Of a stretch of DNA of 64,000 nucleotides, positions 55,322-64,000 are shown one piece after another; positions within the stretch are counted from its first letter, which is position 1, and the number at the start of each line of letters is the position of its first letter. The position numbers were made by a program, and so were the translations under genes. Location: assembly GCA_907165065.1 (NCBI GenBank), contig OU015530.1:46626965-46690964 (forward strand), given 5' to 3'. The notes beneath the pieces are model-generated. The model ran no database searches. It was not told the origin of the DNA and saw nothing but the letters and a program-made list of their open reading frames with translations. Source of the DNA: Caprimulgus europaeus. Taxonomy: Eukaryota; Chordata; Aves; Caprimulgiformes; Caprimulgidae.

Positions 55322-58300
55322 AAAAGTTTAGATCAAATTTTCTGCAAGTTCTCTAAAGTTTGTAAATGACTAAGAAGTTATAAAAGGGTTTGTCTGGAAG
55401 CTATTATGGATTGTAAAAAAAAAATCTTGATTATGCCCATATTTTCCTGGAAAGATATTCTGGGGTGTCTTTTTTAGCTAGAGCATAACTTGAACACAGT
55501 TTCTCAGCCTGTTATAATTGAAGGTTTATTTAACCTCTGGAAAAAAAAAAAAATACAGTTAATATAATAACTTAAGTATTGCCATAATATGTTTTTTTTT
55601 CATGGTAACAAAGTAAAAATGTAGTTAAACTATAATGTTCATTTCTTGTTTATATTTTCCATCATATTGTTTTATTTTCTGTCTTGCATGAGTAAGAAAG
55701 CATCTATTTTAAGATGCACACATTTTTTTTCCATTCTGTTGTCTACTTTCTGGCATTTTACTGACTACCAGTAATATTTTGACCACAGATTGAGAAACAC
55801 TGACAGAATGTATTACCGTGTCATACAGTCTTTACTTACTCACAGCCTCTGACCATTTTGATTATTGCTCATTATTTCTCTCAAAGTGAGATTTAGATAC
55901 CATAACACAAGGCCCTATTATAATATACAAAAAGATAGGGATTTCTAGGTAGACTGCAACTTCAAAAGGCAAAGAGAAAAAAAAAAAAAAAGCATCAATT
56001 TTCCAAAATAATAATATTTTAGAAGAGCAATAGAAAGGACACTAATAGAAGCAAAGTGAGATGAAATCAATTGCTGAAAGTCACTGAAAACATATCTTGC
56101 AGAACCAGGAATATTCAAAAGTGTCAGAGCTGGGTGGACTCACAGCCAAGTGAGCTTCAAAACTGGGAGCTGATATTTCTGTCAGTGCTGTATTGCAGTT
56201 GATACGCTTTGCTGAGAAGCTCATTATCTTTAGGCCAATACAACTGTGTTGCTTTTGAGTCTCAAGCTAGTATCTCTCTCCAGCACTGCACTATTCAGTG
56301 TGGACATTCAACCTTGGCTTGGCATTAACCCAAGAACTTATTCATGACACAACTTTTTCTGTAATATAGGCAAGAACACAGGAAGCCTGCAAAAGAGCTA
56401 TAAAGTTGAATGTAGGCTTTTTGAGTTTCAGTCCACTGTCTTAACCGCAAAACCATCCATCTTCTGATTACATACTTGGTTCATTTTATTGGGTGCTCAG
56501 TGTAGAACATGACTTATACATCTGATCAGATGGTAATTCCTTGCCACAGTTTCTCTACGTAATACTCTAGAGGAAAGAATAAGAAAAGAAAAACACCTTG
56601 TGACCTTGCTCCATTCCTTGCATAGAAGTTTGTAAATGGAGGAAAAATTTTCTCTCAATTAAAATAAAAAAAAAATAAATCTAAAGCACATATATTTTAC
56701 AAATGCAAGTAAGGAGAGTATAGAAATGAAGCAGAGAATATGTTCTCAAGATTTCTATATAATAGTGGTCTTCTGTTCATAAATATTTAGCCAACTTTAA
56801 GAATAAATTTAAAAGCCAACATAGTGCTATAAATGTAGGATGTAAATATAAGGAAGTAGTAATGAAATCTCTGGCAAGACTTCACTTACAATGTACTCGG
56901 TACTACTTACCACATAATAAAAAACTGGTTTCTTAAAAATGTGGTAAGAAGAAAAGACAGTTGATCCTAGTAATAAAAGTTATGAGCTGTGAAGACAAGA
57001 ACAGAAAAGCCCTCATTCTGAAACAGTCATTGAAAAAGCAAAGATCTGAGACACAAATATGAAGTGATGAAAGTGAATTCACACAAAGTAATATTTTAGA
57101 CAGATTTATACAGGGGAATTTGAGGCATTTCCCCGGTTTTACTAACTCTTCCTTACTATGATAAATAACACAACTCTCTGCTTTAAACTGTGAGATTTTT
57201 AGCAATAAATACACATACAGACTACAGAGAGTGTGTCAGTTCTGTTTCTCACTTGTTAACTCGAGCTTACATACAACTTCAGATGATACAGAAGTACCAA
57301 GTGGCTGAATGCTGGACTGCAAGTAAGCAAGTCACTGCGAAATATAAAGTCAAATCACTCACTGTGAGTGCAGAGGTACACTGATGCTATTTGTAAAGGC
57401 GTCTCCTGAGAGAGGAACATGATCTGAACAGAAGTCCAGTTTTCTTTCCTCCTTCCTTCTATAAAAGCTATATGGGAGACAGTTGTAGCAATTTTTCTAT
57501 AAAAGGCAGGTAGAAGGCCAAATCTTGCTCTCATTAACTTTGGCATGATTGTCATATTTGGGTCCATTTTAGTTCCATCATTTGAATTAGATGGCAAGAC
57601 AGTGGAGAACACTTGAAAAAAAAAAATTAACACAAGATGTGAATTAAGAAATTATTTTTCGTTTGAAAAAGCGTAACCTTGTCTTATTTCACATAAGGAC
57701 TATATTCCTTCCTGTGATGGTAATGAAAAAAATTACAAAACCTTAAATCTCAGACATTAAGGTATATTTAAGCAAATATCACTCCTGTAGAAAGGTATCA
57801 GCTGTTATATCTTCCCCTTCTGCTCACCTTTCCATTCCTCTCTCTTCACTTTGGTGACCTTTGTCTTGGTATCAGAATTTTGCAGGTATTTATGTTGTTC
57901 ACAAGGAGACCCTCTTTTACAACATGGCAAAGCTGATGCCTGGTTGGAACTCCTATTGATCGTTATGGACTCCTAAGCAGTGTGTCCAGGGTCACACAGA
58001 AAAGCTAAGCAGGGAATTGAACATCAGCCTTTTAATGCTCCAACCTTGTGTCCTTGGTAGGCGTTTGCTGGAGGTGAGGTATGGCACTGCAATATTTTTC
58101 TACTAAACCTATGGCCTTAGACTTATGCTGAGCTTCATTCTGAAAGGCTAGATATTTTCAGTGACTATGTGCAAAAATGTAGCACTCTCACAGTATTGTA
58201 TCCTGTTTCATATTCATCAGAAACCCAGGGCATGTCTGCTAAGTGGGGCATGTGCCCTAGCAACCATTTTTAATCAAATTCTAAGGGCATTTCTCACACA

Positions 58301-59447
58301 GAAAGAAATAGATGTCAAGTCAATACCAGTCATCTCAATCTCTCCTATAAAAGAGACAAATATGCATCTTGCACAGGCAGAGAGGGAACATCATAAGAAA
58401 AGTAACATCATGAGCAAAAAATAGAAAAAAAGAGTCATGATCAGCTAATTATTGAAAATATCATGAAACCAAAATAAATGACAGAAAGAATAATGAGCTA
58501 GAATGCACTGATAGCAGTGGCAAAACATGAGAATTACTGCATAAAAATAAAATTGTGGAAAATGGTTTTGCTTGTTTGTTTTGAAAATAGAATTATTGAA
58601 ACCATTGTAGCAGAAACATTATGAGAGCCTTCTTGTGTTATAATTAATCCTAAACAAAAATGCTTTTTATTTGCCACATGATGGATTTTACTGCAAAAAC
58701 CCCTCCAAACCTAGATGTCCAAATAATATTATAATTATCAGCAGAAAGTGAATTGCTAAGCAGATGAAAACCATCACACAGAACCAAGGACCCATCCCCC
58801 CTGAAAATGTAAATTGGCTTAACTTCATGCAAGGTTTCCAGACTGTGTCTCATACTCCCTTGCTTCTTTCTCACCCCTTAATCCTATAGTATTCACAAAA
58901 AACAATCGTATTTTGTGCCTATTTTCATTTTTAAATACCTAAATGCCTTTAAAATATCTAAACTTTTGTTGCTATATTCCCAGAAGTTATTCCAATACAA
59001 AAATCCTTACCTTCCTTCTTTTTCTTTTCAGCTCAAATCTCGCCTTGATTTTAGTTAACAGGGGCAGATTCTGCCCTCACTTGCTCTAATATTTGCACCA
59101 GTTCTTTTGGCATGATAATTCTTGTAAGAAAGAGGAGAGTAGTGTTTTAGGCGTTTTGCCATGGACTTCACTACAGCATAACTTCGGTGTGTCAACATGT
59201 ACATGTAACTGAGCAAGTCTTTAACAGGAAGCTTATTGAAAGGAAAATGGGATCTACCTTATGATTTATCCATCAGGTTATTTTTTACTGCCATGCATCC
59301 TGAACATCTAACCTGGCCAGTCCCCTGTGTGAGGAGCACAGTAACATAATGGCTAGAGATTGTATAAGATGCTGTATAAATAAAGACCCTGTGAATCAAT
59401 GAATGGATTTCCACTGGTATCAGCCAGCTTTGGATTCTGCTTGAAAA
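55322..59447. other. No gene seen; unique AT-rich DNA
   Basis: Short homopolymer runs (for example 55977-55992) and accidental frames only. A small perfect inverted repeat, CACTCA-CTG-TGAGTG, lies at about 57356-57370. Confidence 0.55.
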
Positions 59448-59647
59448 GAGAGGAGAGGAGAGGAGAGGAGAGGAGAGGAGAGGAGAGGAGAGGAGAGGAG
59501 AGGAGAGGAGAGGAGAGGAGAGGAGAGGAGAGGAGAGGAGAGGAGAGGAGAGGAGAGGAGAGGAGAGGAGAGGAGAGGAGAGGAGAGGAGAGGAGAGGAG
59601 AGGAGAGGAGAGGAGAGGAGAGGAGAGGAGAGGAGAGGAGAGGAGAG
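59448..59647. repeat. Perfect 40-copy five-base microsatellite (AGGAG)n
   Basis: 200 bases with an exact period of five and no interruption, inside a 205-nt pure purine run (59443-59647). Both strands are open through it (Arg/Glu/Gly repeats on the plus strand, Ser/Leu/Pro on the minus strand), which is why frames of 120 and 82 codons cover it. These are not genes. The lack of any substitution points to recent expansion. Confidence 0.98.
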
Positions 59648-62306
59648 TGGGCAGAGTTGAATTTTCATATTTGCAGAATTCAGCTCTTGGAAAGAAAGTG
59701 TGGGTGCTGCTTCAGATGTATAGTTGTGAGGAGGAAATACACTGTGAAATACTTCTATTAAGATATCTCATGCAAATGACACATGTGGGTCCAGTGTCTG
59801 AGAGTCACTGTAGATCTAATTACGTCGAAAAACCATGTAAATTGACTTCTTACAGACTACAGCCAAATGATCAGCCAATGGGGTATAAATTAAGACTATG
59901 ACAACATCACCTTTATATATGAATAGTCTTTCTTGATATGGGAAGAGTATTTTACTGCTTCAGGTCGTTTAAGAACTTCAATTTACATAGTATAACATAG
60001 TATATTATTATAGTACAAGCTTCCCTGTTGTCTTCTGTCAATGAAGAATGTCTTCTGTCACAACCATGTTCCCACTCACTGGCACATATATAAATGCACA
60101 GTACCTACAGTTTCTTGCTGTCTAAAGATGATTCCTCTGAAATGAGAAAGGTCTGAAATGCTACCTCTATTTTCTTAGGGACTGGAAATGCTATTGTATC
60201 TTACAATTCTTTGTAAACTGTGAGATTTTTAATGGCAATATGCAAACCCCACTTTTGTTATTGTCTCCACTTCCCAGACACTCACTGTGAAAATGTGAAA
60301 AGTATTTCATGGATTCAAGAAGAGACATCTCCCTACATGAAACTGTGTTCAGTTCCCAGAGACATAAGCAAGATCTGCGTCAGTGCCATCATTGTCCATA
60401 ATTGTGCAAAAAAGAAAATAACAAACTGGTATAGTAAAACACAAATATCACACTCTGGGTTTTGGTACAAGTGATGGGTTTTCAGTTACATCATTGATAT
60501 TTCATTTTCTTTCTAATAACTCAAGCCTACTCCAGTTTCTAATACAATAGGAAGAAACCACAGTTATTTTAGCTAGGTTTCCATTACAAGCCTGCCTGAG
60601 CTCCCTGCACTTAAATTCAGTGCCAACCTTTTCCCACAAATATACACTGTTAAAGAAGAGCTAAAATTCACAGAGCTGTCAGGTAAGATATCCATTAAGA
60701 TAGTAAGATGCCAGTGTTCAAACTTCAACATTACAGCATTAAATCTCAAAGGGATTCACTTTGTTAATGTGAAACGAGAGGAAAGAATGAAAGATGCAGG
60801 GGGGTAGGGAACAGGATAAGAATGTGGAACAATATGACAGTAAAATAGAAAGCACAGATTGAGGTTCCACAAGGAATCTAAATTCCTCATCTAAGACTTG
60901 TCAATGAGATTTTTAGCATATGATATGCAGTTTTAATTAAATTATGGCCCAGAGTCAGAGAACAAAGCCAAAGGCCCAGTTTTTTATTTCATTTTTAGAG
61001 CAGAGATCTTATCTTCTACAGAATTTCATGTACGTCTAATTAAATATGGATTTATGGCATTAAAGTACCTGGAAACACAGTGTGACCTCTAGGATTCATC
61101 CTATGTTGCACTCAGAGCAGTACAAAGGTGAGATTCTAGTCCCTGATCAAATCAGGGCAACCTCCTTAACAGGTTCAAGGGAATGTGGGTAAGGTGTTAG
61201 GAAAAGAGTTTACCTTGTGCATTATGTGTGAAAAATGTTACTATACCTTGTAGTAATAAAGAAATATGTATCTGCATGCATATTCAATAAAACTTTAATT
61301 GTGTTTGCATATAGTAACAGGGTATAATTCTATATGGAGCTGAAGATTTCTGAGTACTGCCAAAAGTACCATTTCAATCTGCTGGGTTTTTTTGACTGTG
61401 CCTGCCAAATCCTTTATTGGCAATTCTCATTACACTTTTTTCACATCCTATCATGCTATTTAAAATACATACATTATCTCTTCTGTATAAAAAGTATAAT
61501 AGTCTTTTTCCAATTAAGAAATTGCTACAGAAGGTTTTGCTTGTGATGATAACTTATTATTAAATATAATTGTAATCATAATATTAACAATGTAACATTA
61601 ATAATAATAATCTAAGTTTGCTGAAACTCTTATAATAGAAGCGTAAGCTGAGTGAGAATGTTACCCCCAATCTTGAAAGTGTGAATGAATGTCAGAACCT
61701 GTTTCACAGTGTTTGCATAAGGAGAGAGTGTGGAACCATTAATAAAGTGCATTTAGTTGAGAGACTCTTGATATTACTATGGGTAGATAACTTCCTGAAG
61801 GTCAGCTGCTCTTAACAACACCTTTCAAACTCCCACAGGATGAAAGGTTGTGATGCCAAAGTTAACAAAACAATGCTTATGGTAACTGAAGATATATACA
61901 TATAAAACATCAAATTCAGGAAGCTACACTCTAACACAAAACCTTCCATGATAGAATAACCCAGTAAAATTGAGGATAATGCCACTGGCTTAGAAATAAT
62001 GAGGTTTGTGCTAGCTTGGGACCGAAGTCTGGTGTATGTGTGGTATGCTTCTAGAACAACCAGACATATGGGATTTTCTTGTGGGGGCAGTATGTTGATA
62101 TTATTTGTCAGTATGATGTGTGGCTGTTAAAGCATATTAGAAATGATTCCTATTTTTTCCAGGACTAGCATAACAGTTTCCAAGTGTATGTGGACTTAAA
62201 ACTGAACTGGTTTGATTTTTTAATACTGGTGAATGCATAGTATATGACTGCTAAATTTAATTTCATTAAACAGAAATGGCTGTGATTTGAGAATATCAGA
62301 AGCCTA

Positions 62307-62337
62307 AAATAAAAATAATAATAATAATAAAAAAAAT
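62307..62337. repeat. Short (AAT)n and A-run patch
   Basis: Five to six AAT units flanked by A runs. Confidence 0.85.
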
Positions 62338-62677
62338 TTGAAAGTACCAAGACTCATCCCAATATCTACAAAATTTATTCTCATGGAATACACCAATATG
62401 TTTCTGTGCCTGTATATTCTTTGTGAACAGAAAAGACAACTAAAAATGGTGCTCCTCAAAGAAGAGTCCTGGCACAAATTTACCAGCTGTCAAACTACAC
62501 TATCACAAGTAAGAGGAAAATCAGCCTTGATGCTCCACTGCAGGTTGTTTTCATTGATTCTTGTATTTTAATCACATTTCAGCTGAGGACTGATCTTGTT
62601 TCATTGCAACTGCACTCAAAAACCAATTTTTGTATCTTAGAAAGGTAGAAGTATCTTCAGATGTGATCTAGTTTAAA

Positions 62678-62709
62678 AGGGGTTTTTTTGTTTTTTTTTT
62701 GTTTGTTTT
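62678..62709. repeat. GGGG plus T-rich (TTTG) simple sequence
   Basis: GGGG followed by T runs split by single G bases, the same style as at 24808-24858 and 3403-3446. Confidence 0.85.
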
Positions 62710-64000
62710 CTGTATGCTACTCTTTTGAAAATTAGGTCTGGAAAACTGTTTTGAAAATCAGAATCCACCAAAACCTCTCTCCTACGAAATTGCTATTTCT
62801 TCTTGAAAGTTTCCATCTTCAGTGGAAAGACTTCCATTTGACTTTATTAACAAGTAATCCACAACCATTAATACTTTGCCAAAAAACTTCAATTTTTGAA
62901 AGTGCAGATTCAGTTTGCAATATTACTAATTAGGCAACAATTTTCCAACGTGAACAGAACACACTCTAATAGGAGCTACCCAAACAGGTTAGGATCTTAT
63001 CCTGCACATTCATTCACAAATCCATAGTGGCTTGTGGCTTGAAAAACAAATACAAAACTCTCTGTAATATGTTCAGACCCACTCTCCAGAATATGGACTA
63101 AGATTTAAAAGTGTAAAATAATTAAAAAGAATTTAACCAAACACAAAGGAGACCTCAGTAAAAACAGCACAAATCCTCCACCTTTGATCATTAAAGATTT
63201 ATGAAAATAAATTTATAGATATCTTGTTGAGTCTTTCTTATGAACTTCCAGACAACATCTGAGTTATACTCTCCTCCTTCAGTAGGTATGCGCTAGAAGT
63301 GAACATTTCAGCTCATGTTCAAGCATTTGTCAGAACAGAAAGCTTAAACCTCAAAGACAGATCTGTTCTGGGACTAATGCTTAATTTTAGGTAAAGACGA
63401 CAGAAGAAAGTGAAAAGTTTTTCCTGTAATTGTCGCCAGCATTCCCTCTGGCAGTTGGATAATTTATGAACTTTGGTTCTTTTGAATATGTCTCCCTTAG
63501 TCATGGGAGTCTCCCTTAGCATGAGATGACAACCACAAGTGGTCAAGATTTAATCTCTTAAACTCCTTGTCAGTGAGCTATATTTACTAAGTCTGCACAT
63601 ATAGTCCATTGCAATACTAGTTTTAACCAATTCCACACTTACCCTAAAATATGCAATGAGTTAGGATTGTGAGCATGGCCTGTTACTCAATGTGCTCATT
63701 AGGTAAACCATGTAAAGGCATTAGCCTGAAATATCCTGACAGCTTGCAATTATCTTTTCTTATGCTAAGTCTGGTGGAAAATGTCTTTGCAAATTTTCCT
63801 TTTGACTTCTGTTTCTCTTCCTGGGTCCATTTCTTCTAATGGTGCAGGTGATCATCAAAGGAAAAAGATGCATTTGATGATGAAAATGTCTCAGTCGAGC
63901 AGAGGTCCAAACTTTTCAGTACTTCATGCAAAATGCTAAAATCCTCTGCATTTTCTGCAGCTGAGACCACACAAGCATACATAATTACATTATGTGGATG

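Larger units (their letters stand above)
59648..64000. other. No gene seen; unique AT-rich DNA to the right edge
   Basis: A 12-bp motif, TGTCTTCTGTCA, occurs twice close together (about 60029-60060). AT-rich runs lie at 61546-61612, an (AAT)n patch at 62307-62337 and GT/T-rich simple sequence at 62678-62709. No exon or transposon is supported. Confidence 0.55.

Noticed and set aside
59399-59761. 120-codon plus-strand and 82-codon minus-strand frames
   Set aside because: Both lie over the AGGAG pentamer array. Period 5 gives a 15-base translation cycle without stops on either strand.

Overview
This window looks like AT-rich, gene-poor nuclear DNA from a bird. Two landmarks support that. One is a broken CR1-type LINE fragment at the left edge, read on the minus strand. 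The other is a solitary endogenous-retrovirus LTR at 43362-44004 of the type common in bird genomes (TG...CA ends, TATA-like box, ATTAAA signal, inverted ends). A songbird is plausible but not proven. I saw no bacterial-style genes, operons, CRISPR arrays, tRNA or rRNA genes, and no CpG island.

No complete gene can be read. Nearly all open frames of 60-140 codons look like chance, or are translations of microsatellites. The only places that look like vertebrate exons are short. At the left, three pieces at 826-911, 1942-1979 and 2223-2420 have good splice sites and compatible phases. Joined, they would encode a C-terminus of about 106 residues ending in a TAA stop, with a possible poly(A) signal at 2850-2855. 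Much further right, at 40038-40109, there is an isolated 72-nt open segment between strong acceptor and donor sites. I recognise neither product, and both calls rest on splice-signal reading alone.

Layout: 1-552 CR1 remnant ending in a perfect hairpin; 826-2875 candidate 3' end of a plus-strand gene; 2876-33462 AT-rich sequence with homopolymer runs and a few stretches that resemble conserved non-coding DNA; 33463-34222 a pair of diverged direct repeats 593 bp apart; 34731-35084 a 354-nt pure purine microsatellite; 35085-43361 unique AT-rich DNA containing the 72-nt exon candidate; 43362-44004 solo LTR; 44005-64000 unique DNA with a (GTA)n array at 55258 and an exact 40-copy five-base purine array at 59448.

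I found no convincing undescribed biological system. The observations most worth checking are the splice-defined exon candidates, the diverged repeat pair, the hairpin at the CR1 boundary and the two long purine tracts.
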